Below are positions 1 through 8,861 of a stretch of DNA of 64,000 nucleotides, in pieces. Positions within the stretch are counted from its first letter, which is position 1. The number at the start of each line of letters is the position of its first letter. Both the position numbers and the translations under genes were made by a program. The DNA comes from Opitutia bacterium (lineage in GTDB: Bacteria; Verrucomicrobiota; Verrucomicrobiia; Opitutales; Opitutaceae): contig JACRHS010000010.1 of assembly GCA_016217595.1 (NCBI GenBank), positions 1 through 64,000 of the forward strand, given 5' to 3'. Below the pieces are notes generated by a model. That model made no database searches and was not told where the DNA came from. It saw only the letters and a program-made list of their open reading frames with translations.

Positions 1-1
1 T

Positions 2-1753
2 CCGCGCCTGTTTCTGACTGCGGCGCAGGAGAAGACGTTGCAACAGCGACTCGCCACCGAGCCGGTCCTGAAAACCATGCGCGACCAATTGATCGCGGAG
101 GCCCAACGTACTCTGAAAACCAAACCGGTGGAGCGCACGCTCATCGGCCGCCGGCTGCTCGAAAAATCCCGCACGTGCCTCTCGCGCGTCGCCCACCTCG
201 CCATGGCGTGGCGGCTGACCGGCGACGCGCATTACCTGGAACGCGCCCGGGCCGAGTTGCTCGCGGTGGTGGCGTTCACCGACTGGAATCCCAAACACTT
301 CCTCGACGTCGCCGAGATGACCGCCGCAGTGGCGATCGGCTACGATTGGTTTTACCCGGCGCTCGACGCCGAAACGCGCCAGACTCTGCGCACCGCCCTC
401 GTTGAAAAGGGGCTCAAGCCCGGCCTCGTCAGCAATTCCTGGAGCCGCGGCACCAACAACTGGAACCAAGTCTGCAACGCCGGCCTGACGCTCGGCGCGC
501 TCGCCGTGTACGAGGACGAGCCCGCCCTCGCCGGCAAAATCGTCGCGCAAGCCGTCCGCACGGTGCCGCTCTCGATGGCCGAGTTTGCCCCCGATGGCGC
601 GTACCCGGAAGGTCCCGGCTACTGGGGTTACGGCACGTCATTCAACGTGCTCCTGATCGCCGCGCTGGAGTCCACGCTCGGCACCGATTTCGGTCTCGCC
701 GCGCAACCCGGTTTCCTGGCCACGGCGGATTATTTTCTGCACGTCGCCGGACCCACCGGACTCTATTTCAACTACTCCGACTGCGGTACGCGTAGCGGCA
801 TGGCTCCCGCGATGGCGTGGTTCGCCGCCCGGCGCCACGCGCCCTATCTGCTCTGGACCGAGTTCGCCAAATTGCAGGAAAACTCGAACGGCGGTGGCCG
901 GGGCCCCGATCGCTTGTTCCCGCTGATGCTGCTGTGGCAGCCGGCCCTGCCGGCCAATCCGCCGACCCCGCCCGCGCTTTCATGGACGGGGCGCGGCCAC
1001 ACGCCGGTCGCGCTGCACCGGAGCAGCTGGGAGCCGACCGCCACGTTCATCGCACTGAAAGGTGGCACGCCCGCCGCCAGCCACGCGCACATGGACATCG
1101 GCGGTTTCGTGATGGATGCCGACGGCGTGCGTTGGGCCGAAGACCTCGGGATGCAGGATTACACTTCGCTCGAAGCGAAGGGCATCGATCTGTGGGGCAG
1201 AAAACAAAATTCCGCCCGCTGGAAAGTTTTCCGCCTCGGCCAGCTCAGCCACAACATTCTGGTCGTCGACGGCCAGCAACAACTCCTCGCCGGCAAGGCC
1301 GAGATCGTCACCGCGCGGGCCGGACGCACCGTCATCGATTCCACGACAGTGTACGCCGGCCAGCTCGCGCAGGCCCGCCGCGGTGCGGAGCTGCGCGCCG
1401 ACCGCACGGTGGTCTTGCAAGATGAGATCGCCGCGCCCGGCGATAAAACCGTCATCGTGCGCTGGGGCATGGTGACCAGCGCCGAGGTCAAACTCGCCGC
1501 CGATGGGCAGGCGTTGCTCACCAAGGCAGGCAAGCAACTGACCTTCCGCGTGCTCGCCCCCGCCGGCGCCGAGCTGAAAATTTACCCGACGGATCCGCCG
1601 CCGGCCGACACCGACGCGCGCAATCCCGGCACGCGCATGCTCGGCTTCGAAGTCAAGGTTCCCGCCGGCGCGAGCCAGCGGATCGCCGTGCAACTCGTGC
1701 CCGGTTCCGCGTCCGCCAGCCCCGCCGAGCTGCGCGCGCTGAGCGAGTGGTAA
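2..1753 (+). CDS. Heparinase II/III-family polysaccharide lyase, 5' end outside window
   Basis: The reading frame is open to the left edge, and its first visible codons (PRLFLTAAQEK) are the usual opening of this family, so the true start lies upstream and the TTG at 38 is not the start; 583 residues are visible. The N-terminal half is an all-helical toroid-type region with NNWNQVCNAG and PDGAYPEGPGYWGYG; the C-terminal half begins near SHAHMDIGGFVMDA, the heparinase II/III beta-domain motif, followed by WAEDLG. Such enzymes cleave acidic polysaccharides (heparin-like, alginate or ulvan-type) in or beyond the periplasm. The substrate cannot be told from sequence. The next gene is convergent, so this is the end of its transcription unit. 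Confidence 0.85.
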   Translation, partial: PRLFLTAAQEKTLQQRLATEPVLKTMRDQLIAEAQRTLKTKPVERTLIGRRLLEKSRTCLSRVAHLAMAWRLTGDAHYLERARAELLAVVAFTDWNPKHFLDVAEMTAAVAIGYDWFYPALDAETRQTLRTALVEKGLKPGLVSNSWSRGTNNWNQVCNAGLTLGALAVYEDEPALAGKIVAQAVRTVPLSMAEFAPDGAYPEGPGYWGYGTSFNVLLIAALESTLGTDFGLAAQPGFLATADYFLHVAGPTGLYFNYSDCGTRSGMAPAMAWFAARRHAPYLLWTEFAKLQENSNGGGRGPDRLFPLMLLWQPALPANPPTPPALSWTGRGHTPVALHRSSWEPTATFIALKGGTPAASHAHMDIGGFVMDADGVRWAEDLGMQDYTSLEAKGIDLWGRKQNSARWKVFRLGQLSHNILVVDGQQQLLAGKAEIVTARAGRTVIDSTTVYAGQLAQARRGAELRADRTVVLQDEIAAPGDKTVIVRWGMVTSAEVKLAADGQALLTKAGKQLTFRVLAPAGAELKIYPTDPPPADTDARNPGTRMLGFEVKVPAGASQRIAVQLVPGSASASPAELRALSEW

Positions 1754-1780
1754 ACGAACTCTGCGTCGCCCGCTACGGCG

Positions 1781-2716
1781 TCACACCAACGCCAGCACCG
1801 CGCTGAGCGACAGCACCGAGAGCGCCGTGCTCAACACGACGCTGCTCGCCGCGAGCGCTTCGTCGCCCCCGAGTTTGCCCGCGAGCGTGAACGACGCCGC
1901 GGCGGTGGGGCACGCGAGAAACAGCAGCGCGATGCGCGTCTCGTCCGGCGAGAGTCCGGCCCAGCGACAAATCGGCCAGGCGACCAGCGGCAGCACGGCG
2001 ATCTTGAGCGCCGACGCCAGCACCGCCGCGGTGCGTTTGCCGCGCAGCGGCGTCACCATCAGCGTGCCGCCGATGCACAGCAGCGCGAGCGGCAACGCCA
2101 TCTGGCCGACAATGCCGACCGATTGCGCCAACCAGCCCGGCAGCCGCAGCCCCACGCCCGCACACGCCACCGCGACGCCGGTGGCGAGCAGCAGCGGATT
2201 GGTCGCCAGCTGCCAGCCGATGGAGCGCAGCACCGCCGCGCGCGTGGTCCCGCGCCCGACGAGCAGGAGCAGCACGCCGAGCGTGTTGGTGATGACGACC
2301 AGCGGCGCCATCGCGATCAAGGCGACTTGGTGCAGCGTCTCCGTGTTGGGACCGCCGTGGGCCACCAACGCGAGCGACACCACTGGCAGGCCAACGAAGG
2401 CCAGATTGCCGCGAATGGCCGCGTGGAGAAATGTGCCGATGGACTCGGGCCCGAGGCCGCGAACGCGCGCCACGCCATAACCGAGCGCGAGCGTTACCAG
2501 CGTCGCCGCCGCCATCACGCCGAAGACCAGCGCCGCCCGCCCGCCGCCAAACGCCACGCCCGCGAGACTGGAAAACAGATACGCCGGCAGCCCGACAAAA
2601 TAGGTGAGCCGGTTCAGCTCAGCAATCAGCGGCGCCGACAAAAACCGGAAACGCGCGAGCAGAATGCCGAGCAAGATGACGGCAAAAACCGGGAGGACGA
2701 TGGTGAGAACGTGCAT
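1781..2716 (-). CDS. AEC-family (auxin efflux carrier type) transporter
   Basis: A 311-residue integral membrane protein with about ten hydrophobic segments, arranged as two halves of five as is usual for the AEC/PIN-like family. The chosen ATG (MHVLTIVLPVFAVILLG) places the first membrane segment at the N-terminus; the frame can be extended upstream to a TTG but that adds an unlikely polar leader. Conserved-looking features are FVGLPAYLFSSLAG in the second segment and LPLALLCIGGTL near the middle. Known members export malate, auxin-like or other organic acids, but the substrate is unknown here. It is convergent with the heparinase-like gene and divergent from the lipoprotein gene at 2886. 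Confidence 0.85.
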   Translation of the reverse strand: MHVLTIVLPVFAVILLGILLARFRFLSAPLIAELNRLTYFVGLPAYLFSSLAGVAFGGGRAALVFGVMAAATLVTLALGYGVARVRGLGPESIGTFLHAAIRGNLAFVGLPVVSLALVAHGGPNTETLHQVALIAMAPLVVITNTLGVLLLLVGRGTTRAAVLRSIGWQLATNPLLLATGVAVACAGVGLRLPGWLAQSVGIVGQMALPLALLCIGGTLMVTPLRGKRTAAVLASALKIAVLPLVAWPICRWAGLSPDETRIALLFLACPTAAASFTLAGKLGGDEALAASSVVLSTALSVLSLSAVLALV

Positions 2717-2885
2717 CGGAGCGACGAAGCGCACCGCAAACTGAGCCAACTTCCCCCGCAAAACCAATCGTCAAATGCAGGGACGGAGGGTGACCGTCGC
2801 ATCTGGCGTCATTTTCCAAAACGCCCCGCACCACAGGGAAAGTCTTGCCCTGCATAAGGTCGCATGGAAGCTCCCGCGAGCCACC

Positions 2886-3845
2886 ATGCCCCGTCCTGCC
2901 CTCGCGTTTCTCCTCGCCGCCATCGTCATCGCGCTCACCGGCTGCATATCTCGACCGGTGCGCAACCACAGCCCGGCTTATCGGCGCGTCGATTCCACCG
3001 CTCCGGAATACCGCGCGGCCGTGGACCGCGAGTTCGAAGCTGAAAAAGCGAAAGGCAAAACCGACTCCGCGGCGGATTTGATCGCCGAAATGCGCGTCTA
3101 CGAGCAATTCACCAGCTCCGAAAAAAAACGCCGCACCAGTGGCGTCGCGCCGCTCGTCGCTGCACTGGAGGCGTTCGACCGTCCGCGCGGCTGTTGGGCC
3201 TACACGGTCACCACCACCACAAGCACCAACGGAAAGGTGGTCGAAGAGGTGGAACGCTACGATCCGTTTCAACCCGAAGCGCGCCTCTGGACCTTGGTGA
3301 GCCGCAATGGTCGCGCGCCCGACGAGGATGACCAACGCAGCTACCGCCGCGAAAAACTGCGCGAATGGAATCAATCTCAGGCCCGCCTCACCGAGGCCAC
3401 CCGTAAACGCGCCAGTGTCGCCGCCAAGGAAGCGCTGAATAACGATTTCAAAATCGTCGATACAGAGGACGCCACGCGCACCACGTTCCAATTTGCCGAC
3501 GAGAAATCCGCGGACCCGAAAGACAAAGAGCCGGGCTTCCGTCGCACCTACGTGGTCGATAACGCCAGCGGCGCGATCCTCCGGCACACCTATACTGTCA
3601 TTCCCGGTTCGATTGGCGAGCTAGCTACCGTGTACTACGACGACCGCACAACCGATTACGTGATCCTTGACCCCGCTTTGCCGCCGTTTCCGTCAAAAGT
3701 ATGGCGACGCTTTCACCGGCGAATTCTGCTGAGCGACAGCGGCGAGATCGAGTTTACGAAGGTTTTTTCGGATTATCGCCGCGTGAAGTGTTACGACGAC
3801 CGCTTCGAGGTCCGCGTTGGCATCCCCAGCCCGACCGACCGGTAG
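2886..3845 (+). CDS. Predicted lipoprotein of unknown function
   Basis: The 319-residue product starts MPRPALAFLLAAIVIALTGC, a classic lipoprotein signal peptide with lipobox LTGC at residues 17-20, which is why the ATG at 2886 was preferred over the longer frame. The mature part is hydrophilic and rich in charged residues, with a helical, Arg/Glu-rich region around residues 40-90 and a beta-rich C-terminal half (for example GSIGELATVYYDDRTTDYV). I do not recognise a family. It probably sits in the inner leaflet of the outer membrane. It stands alone between the divergent AEC transporter and the convergent kdsB. Confidence 0.75.
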   Translation: MPRPALAFLLAAIVIALTGCISRPVRNHSPAYRRVDSTAPEYRAAVDREFEAEKAKGKTDSAADLIAEMRVYEQFTSSEKKRRTSGVAPLVAALEAFDRPRGCWAYTVTTTTSTNGKVVEEVERYDPFQPEARLWTLVSRNGRAPDEDDQRSYRREKLREWNQSQARLTEATRKRASVAAKEALNNDFKIVDTEDATRTTFQFADEKSADPKDKEPGFRRTYVVDNASGAILRHTYTVIPGSIGELATVYYDDRTTDYVILDPALPPFPSKVWRRFHRRILLSDSGEIEFTKVFSDYRRVKCYDDRFEVRVGIPSPTDR

Positions 3846-3915
3846 CCCTGCGTGGCCCACGAAACGTGAGCGTCTCATCAAAGCGAGATATGCGACGCCC
3901 CAGCGCCCCCCAGCC

Positions 3916-4659
3916 TCAGCGCAACCACTGTTCGAACTTCACCGCATCTTCGGGCGTGTCGACGCCGATGGTCGGATCTTCGGTGAAGCCCACCGCGATG
4001 TCGTAGCCATTTTCCAGCACGCGCAGCTGTTCCAGTTTTTCGATCTGTTCCAACCGGCCAACCGGCAATTGCGCGAAGCGCTCGATCAGATCCGCCTTGT
4101 AGGCGTAGAGCCCGAGGTGCCGGTAGCACGGGTTGGCCGCCACCCAGGCGTCGTCCACCGCACCGGCGCGGTCGCGCGCGAACGGCATCGGGGAACGCGA
4201 AAAATAGAGCGCGCGGCCGTCGTTGCGCACCGTGACTTTGACCTGATTCGGATTGGCAAAATCAGCGGCGGCTTTGAACGGAGTCGCCAGCGTAGCCATC
4301 GCCACCGGGCCGGCGATGAGCTCGGCCAGCCGGCGGATTTGCGCGCCGGAGACGAGCGGTTCGTCGGCCTGCACGTTGACGACGAAATCGGCGCGCACCG
4401 TGCGGTTGGCCTCGGCCAGGCGGTCGGTGCCGCTCTGGTGCGTGGTCGCGGTGAGGATGGTGCGGAAGCCCGCAGCGGCCAACGGCGCGCGCAATAATTC
4501 GTGGTCGACGGCGAACCAAAGCGGAAATTCCGGCGCTTCGGCGGCGATCCGCCGGGCCACCCAGAGGACCAGCGGGCAGCCGCGGATCGGGTGCAAGAGC
4601 TTGCGGGGAAAGCGGGTGGATTCGAGGCGGCAGGGCACAATGATGGCGGTCGCAGGCAT
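3916..4659 (-). CDS. kdsB: 3-deoxy-manno-octulosonate cytidylyltransferase (CMP-Kdo synthetase)
   Basis: KdsB activates Kdo with CTP to give CMP-Kdo for the inner core of lipopolysaccharide; it acts in the cytoplasm. The 247-residue length fits the family. The N-terminus has the nucleotide-binding signature IIVPCRLESTRFPRKLL, and further family motifs are ATTHQSGTDRLAEA, VNVQADEPLV and CYRHLGLYAYK. The ATG at 4659 was chosen because it places the signature at residue 5, as in known KdsB proteins. It is convergent with the lipoprotein gene and divergent from the HPr gene. Its presence, with lpxD at 49-50 kb, shows a Gram-negative envelope. Confidence 0.95.
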   Translation of the reverse strand: MPATAIIVPCRLESTRFPRKLLHPIRGCPLVLWVARRIAAEAPEFPLWFAVDHELLRAPLAAAGFRTILTATTHQSGTDRLAEANRTVRADFVVNVQADEPLVSGAQIRRLAELIAGPVAMATLATPFKAAADFANPNQVKVTVRNDGRALYFSRSPMPFARDRAGAVDDAWVAANPCYRHLGLYAYKADLIERFAQLPVGRLEQIEKLEQLRVLENGYDIAVGFTEDPTIGVDTPEDAVKFEQWLR

Positions 4660-4737
4660 GGGGGCGAAATTGTACTGCCGGTTTTTGGGTTGCAAGCCGC
4701 GCGCTCCCTTCGGACTTTACCGACCTCTCCCACCTGA

Positions 4738-5040
4738 ATGGACAAGACCGAAACCGCTTCCGCCGCCGGCCAACAGCTCAGCAAAGAGCTGGTGGTTCAA
4801 AATAAAATGGGCATCCATGCCCGGCCTGCGGCTATGATCGTACGCATCACCAACCGCTATAAAGCCGATGTGTTCGTCGAAAAGGATGAGGAGCAGGTCA
4901 ACGGCAAGAGCATCATGGGTCTCATGATGTTGGCCGCCGGCAAGGGCTCGAAAGTAAAGTTTCTCGTCTCCGGCGCCGATGCCGCGCAGATGATCGCGGA
5001 TCTGGAAGCACTGTTCGCCCGCAAGTTCGACGAAGCCTGA
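4738..5040 (+). CDS. HPr-family phosphocarrier protein
   Basis: A 100-residue HPr-fold protein. The active-site histidine lies in GIHARPAA (His27), and the regulatory serine region is NGKSIMGLMML (Ser58), so both phosphorylation sites of the PTS carrier are present. An N-terminal extension of about 15 residues precedes the domain. HPr passes phosphate from enzyme I to sugar permeases, or acts mainly in regulation through HPr kinase. No other PTS gene is visible nearby, so a regulatory role is possible. The gene is followed by a short gap with a perfect palindrome and then the chemoreceptor gene. Confidence 0.93.
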   Translation: MDKTETASAAGQQLSKELVVQNKMGIHARPAAMIVRITNRYKADVFVEKDEEQVNGKSIMGLMMLAAGKGSKVKFLVSGADAAQMIADLEALFARKFDEA

Positions 5041-5109
5041 GTCAGGTTCGGTTCGGCAGAAACGCCCTGTGGGCGGTCTCGACTTTTCCCACAAGTGGCA
5101 GACTAGCGG

Positions 5110-5125
5110 GTGGTAATATTACCAC
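5110..5125. promoter_or_regulatory. Perfect 16-bp palindrome, possible operator
   Basis: GTGGTAATATTACCAC is a perfect inverted repeat with no loop, in the 184-bp gap between the HPr gene and the chemoreceptor gene, about 100 bp before the latter's ATG. An AT-rich centre and short arms fit a dimeric repressor site better than a terminator, since no T-run follows. No regulator gene is adjacent, so the partner is unknown. Confidence 0.4.
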
Positions 5126-5224
5126 TCCGGAGAACCTCATATCGAGCCGATAGAGGGGAGGACGCACCATGCCTCGTTCGCTCTCATCCATCGTCTACAG
5201 CCAACCCTTGTACCCATCCACCCC

Positions 5225-6820
5225 ATGAGTCACTGGACCATCGGAAATCGCATCTCTGCCGGCTTCGCCACCGTCGTGTTCACCACCGCTTTTCTGGGCG
5301 GTCTCTGTCTCTATCTGCTCACCCAAATTGATCGGCGGGCGCACGATGTCGTCCGGAATCAATTACCCGGGATCGTTTACAGCACCCAGCTCGAGTCGTT
5401 TAACCGCGCCAATTACGCCGCGACCCAGCGCCATATCCTCGCCACCACGCCCGCGGCCCGCGCCGAGATCGAGGCCCGGATGAAGGCCACGACCGAGGAG
5501 ATGACCAAAGTCTACGCCACCTACGAAGCGCTCATCAACGCCGACGCCGAACGCAAACTTTTCGCCGCCACCCAGGCGGCCCGATCCAAGTACGCCGAGA
5601 CGCGCAAACGCCTTCTCGCCTTGAGCACCGCCGGCAAAACCGAGCAAGCCGTCGCGCTGCTCGATCAAGAGCTCAATCCAGTCTACGATAACTACGTCGC
5701 CAGCATCCATGCACTGGTCTCCTACAACGAGAAGCTCGCCGAGGCTTCGGGCACCGCGATCGAGCAAAGCATCCGCAACGCCCGCCTGCTCCTCATCACC
5801 GGCCTCAGCCTCGCCGCCGTGCTGGGCCTCTTCATCTCCATTTTGATCACCCGCCGGGTTTCCCGCATCCTCCGGCGCATCGCCAGCAATCTGGGCGAAA
5901 GCTCGGTGCAACTCGCCAATGCCTCCCAACAAGTCTCCACCTCCAGCCAGTCGCTCGCCGAAGATGCCAGCAGCCAGGCGGCCTCGTTGGAGGAGTCCAG
6001 CGCGTCGCTCGAAGAGATGTCGAGCATCACCAATCGCAACGCTGAGAGCGCTGAAAAAGCCAACGGTCTCGCCGGCAAGGCCCGCCAGGCCGCCGACACC
6101 GGCGCCAGTGAAGTCGAGACCATGAATCGCGCCATGAGCGGCATCAAAGCCGCGAGCGACGAGATCAAAAAGATCATCAAGACCATCGACGAAATCGCCT
6201 TTCAAACCAACATCCTCGCGCTCAATGCCGCCGTCGAAGCCGCCCGCGCGGGCGAAGCCGGGGCGGGGTTCGCCGTCGTTGCCGAGGAAGTGCGCAACCT
6301 CGCCCAACGCTCCGCCCAGGCCGCCAAAGACACCGCCACCAAGATCGAGGGTGCCATTGCCCAGACTTCCCAGGGCGTCGATATCAGCTCACGCGTCACC
6401 ACCCGGCTCACCGAAATCGTGGCGATCATTCATCAGGTCGACCACCTCGTCGGCGAGATGACCACTTCCAGCAAAGAGCAGAATCAGGGCATTCAGCAAA
6501 TCGCCCTCGCGGTGACGCAGATGGATAAAATCACCCAATCTTCCGCCGCCAAAGCGCAGGAAAGCGCCAGCGCCTCCACCGAGCTCAACGCCCAGGCCGC
6601 GGCCCTGCGCCATGCCGTCACCGACTTGCTCCAACTGGTCGGTTCACAGAGTGAATCGACGGCCGAACAGCCCGTCCACCAATTCGCCGCGCCGGTGGCG
6701 CACCGGCCGGAGCCCGCAGCCCCGTCACCCGCGCCGGTCAAGGCCTACACCAACGGCCACGCCCGGCATGCACATCGCAACGGGAGCGACTTTTTCAGCG
6801 AAGCTCCGACACGGCATTGA
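5225..6820 (+). CDS. Methyl-accepting chemotaxis protein
   Basis: A 531-residue chemoreceptor. Membrane segment 1 is at about residues 12-34, a periplasmic four-helix-bundle-type sensor region follows (about 35-185), then membrane segment 2 (about 187-209), a short linker without an obvious full HAMP domain, and the cytoplasmic coiled-coil signalling domain. The hairpin tip that binds CheA/CheW is unmistakable at about 323-345 ([21 protein letters not shown]). Glu/Gln-rich stretches around residues 250-270 are likely methylation helices. The C-terminal ~50 residues are rich in Pro, Ala and His and lack a CheR-binding pentapeptide. No che genes are near, so it must work with a chemosensory core encoded elsewhere. 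Confidence 0.95.
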   Translation: MSHWTIGNRISAGFATVVFTTAFLGGLCLYLLTQIDRRAHDVVRNQLPGIVYSTQLESFNRANYAATQRHILATTPAARAEIEARMKATTEEMTKVYATYEALINADAERKLFAATQAARSKYAETRKRLLALSTAGKTEQAVALLDQELNPVYDNYVASIHALVSYNEKLAEASGTAIEQSIRNARLLLITGLSLAAVLGLFISILITRRVSRILRRIASNLGESSVQLANASQQVSTSSQSLAEDASSQAASLEESSASLEEMSSITNRNAESAEKANGLAGKARQAADTGASEVETMNRAMSGIKAASDEIKKIIKTIDEIAFQTNILALNAAVEAARAGEAGAGFAVVAEEVRNLAQRSAQAAKDTATKIEGAIAQTSQGVDISSRVTTRLTEIVAIIHQVDHLVGEMTTSSKEQNQGIQQIALAVTQMDKITQSSAAKAQESASASTELNAQAAALRHAVTDLLQLVGSQSESTAEQPVHQFAAPVAHRPEPAAPSPAPVKAYTNGHARHAHRNGSDFFSEAPTRH

Positions 6821-6850
6821 GCCGCCACGGACCGACCCGCACCACTGCGT

Positions 6851-7654
6851 TTAAAGTAGTGCGAAAAACCGCTGCGCATTCGCCGCGGTCGTCGCCGCGA
6901 ATTCCTCGTAGCTCACGCCAAACACCGTGGCGGCGTACTCCGCCGTGTGGCGCACGAAAGCCGGCTCGTTGGGTTTGCCGCGATGCGGCATCGGCGTGAG
7001 GTATGGCGCGTCGGTTTCGATCATGCACCGCCCCAGCCCCTGCGCCCGCGCCGCCGCCCGGATCGTGTCGGCGTTTTTGTAGGTGAGGATGCCGGTAAAC
7101 GACCCGTAGCCGCCGCGCCGCACCAGCTCGGCCATCTCCGCCTCGCCCTCGGTGAAACAGTGAAACACCACCCGCGACCAATCGTAGCCGCTGGCGTCGA
7201 TCATCTCCACGCATTCGCGAAACGCGCCGCGCGAATGCACCACCAGCGGACACCCCAGCCGCCGCCCGATTTCCAACTGCGCGGCAAATGCGGCCCGCTG
7301 CCAGCCGAAGATTTTATCCGCCGCCGCCGGCTCTTTCGGCAGGTGAAACCGGTCCAGCCCGGTCTCCCCGAGCGCCACCGGCCGTGGCAAGTTTCCCTCC
7401 ACCCAAAAGCCCTCGATCTGTGCCACCGCCTCAGCCCACGTTTCCTCGACGGAGCACGGATGCACGCCCACGGCGTAGTGCACGAAGCCGGGGTTTTCCT
7501 GCGCAATCCCGCGATAAAGCGACCAGTCGTCGGGCGCGGTGCCGATGGTAATCATCGCCGTCACCCCCGCCTCTTTCGCGCGCGTCAAAGTCTCCGCCAG
7601 CGCGCCGCGCCGGGCAAACGATTCGAGATGAGTATGCGTGTCGATCAACCCCAT
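6851..7654 (-). CDS. TatD-family metal-dependent hydrolase (DNase-like)
   Basis: The 267-residue product begins MGLIDTHTHLE, the first metal-binding HxH motif of the TatD amidohydrolase barrel, so the ATG at 7654 is the start. Other family motifs follow in order: VALGETGLD (metal-ligand Glu), PLVVHSRGA, VVFHCFTEGE and MIETDAPYLTP (catalytic Asp). TatD proteins are cytoplasmic 3'-5' exonucleases or DNases linked to repair and RNA/DNA turnover. It ends convergently with the chemoreceptor gene, and its start lies about 65 bp from the end of the DUF4097-type gene, with which it may be cotranscribed. Confidence 0.93.
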   Translation of the reverse strand: MGLIDTHTHLESFARRGALAETLTRAKEAGVTAMITIGTAPDDWSLYRGIAQENPGFVHYAVGVHPCSVEETWAEAVAQIEGFWVEGNLPRPVALGETGLDRFHLPKEPAAADKIFGWQRAAFAAQLEIGRRLGCPLVVHSRGAFRECVEMIDASGYDWSRVVFHCFTEGEAEMAELVRRGGYGSFTGILTYKNADTIRAAARAQGLGRCMIETDAPYLTPMPHRGKPNEPAFVRHTAEYAATVFGVSYEEFAATTAANAQRFFALL

Positions 7655-7718
7655 GCGCGGAGTGAAACCGCCTTCCCCGCCCCAACGCCAGACCGGAGTG
7701 CGCAGTGCTATCAGTGCG

Positions 7719-8678
7719 TCACTCCACCACCGGCGCCTCTTGGAGGTACACGTGACCGCCGCTGGCGCGCGCTTCGATCTTGGGACCACCGCCGTTCAGC
7801 ATGCCGGCAAAGCGGCTTTTCCCCAACCCCCCGTTGGTCGCCACCAGCGGCAGGCGATCTTTCACGTTGGTTACCTTGCCAAAGATCGAGGCGCGCAGAT
7901 CGAGCGTACAAGCGCTGCGCCGGTCGAGCGTCACAATCACATTGGCCCCACCTGTGCGCAGCGTGGCGGGCGAAGTCACCGGATGCTGAAAACCGACCAC
8001 CAGATCGGCTCCGCTCGTCTCGGCCTTGATGCCACCGCCGGCCGCCTGCACTTCGATCTCGCCGCCGTAACCGTAGACATCGGCAAACCCACCCACCGGG
8101 CCCACGCGAAAACTGCCCGAAATCGAACGCAATTTCAACGCCCCCGAACAATGCGACACCACCAGATCGCCGGCTTCGCTCCGGGCATCGAGCGTGCCAT
8201 CCACTCCACGAAAGAAAATCGTCCCCATACGCGTGACAGCTTTCATGTTGCCTCGCATGCGGCCGACCTGGATGCCGCCATCGTTCAATGTCAGGTCGAG
8301 ATTGCAGGGATTGGGCACGGTCAACTGCAACTCGATGTCGAGTTGCTCCGGATCGCCGATGCTAAAGCGAATGCCGCTCTCGCGCGGATTGCGGATGCGA
8401 AATATCACCGTTGAACCCGCCTGCTCGGCTTCAAGCTGCAAGGCCCGCAACGCGCGCTCTGCAGCCTCTGGTTTCTCCAACATCGAATTCGCCCGCACCA
8501 TCAGGCGCACTTCCGCGCCATCGCCCGGCTCGACGATGAGCCGACCGCGGTACGACTCCAGTTTCACCGTACTGCCCGGAGACAACGGAAACGCCTGGCG
8601 CTCGATCCGTTCAGCCGCTCGGCCAACGGAAAACGCCAAAAACGCTCCACAAAGAAATCTCAGAAATGGCAAACGCAT
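7719..8678 (-). CDS. Exported DUF4097-type (beta-helix adhesin-like) protein
   Basis: A 319-residue protein with a signal peptide (MRLPFLRFLCGAFLAFSVGRAAE). The mature part resembles the DUF4097 family, whose members form repeated short beta-strands: runs such as GGIQVGRMRGNMKAV, GTLDARSEAGDLVVSHCSG and GGEIEVQAAGGGIKAETSG show a loose repeat of about 20 residues. Function in this family is not established; it may be a cell-surface or periplasmic beta-helix. A second, clearer paralogue lies at 9884-10825, so the window holds two. The ATG at 8678 was chosen because the signal peptide starts there. Confidence 0.75.
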   Translation of the reverse strand: MRLPFLRFLCGAFLAFSVGRAAERIERQAFPLSPGSTVKLESYRGRLIVEPGDGAEVRLMVRANSMLEKPEAAERALRALQLEAEQAGSTVIFRIRNPRESGIRFSIGDPEQLDIELQLTVPNPCNLDLTLNDGGIQVGRMRGNMKAVTRMGTIFFRGVDGTLDARSEAGDLVVSHCSGALKLRSISGSFRVGPVGGFADVYGYGGEIEVQAAGGGIKAETSGADLVVGFQHPVTSPATLRTGGANVIVTLDRRSACTLDLRASIFGKVTNVKDRLPLVATNGGLGKSRFAGMLNGGGPKIEARASGGHVYLQEAPVVE

Positions 8679-8861
8679 GGACAGTGCGACGGAGCACGCT
8701 GGGTAATCGTTAAATATTTGCAAGAACGCAGAATGCCGGTTGTACACCGCTCCCGTAAATCAATGGCATAGACACTTAAGTTGCCTGCCAAGCGTACCGA
8801 TAATAACTTGTTATCTGTGCATTTCTCCCCACTGCAGAGAAACCCTCAGCCCCTCCGCCCG

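Noticed and set aside
8803-8814. ATAACTTGTTAT palindrome upstream of the binding-protein gene
   Set aside because: Short, and expected by chance at such length in an AT-richer spacer; no adjacent regulator gene.
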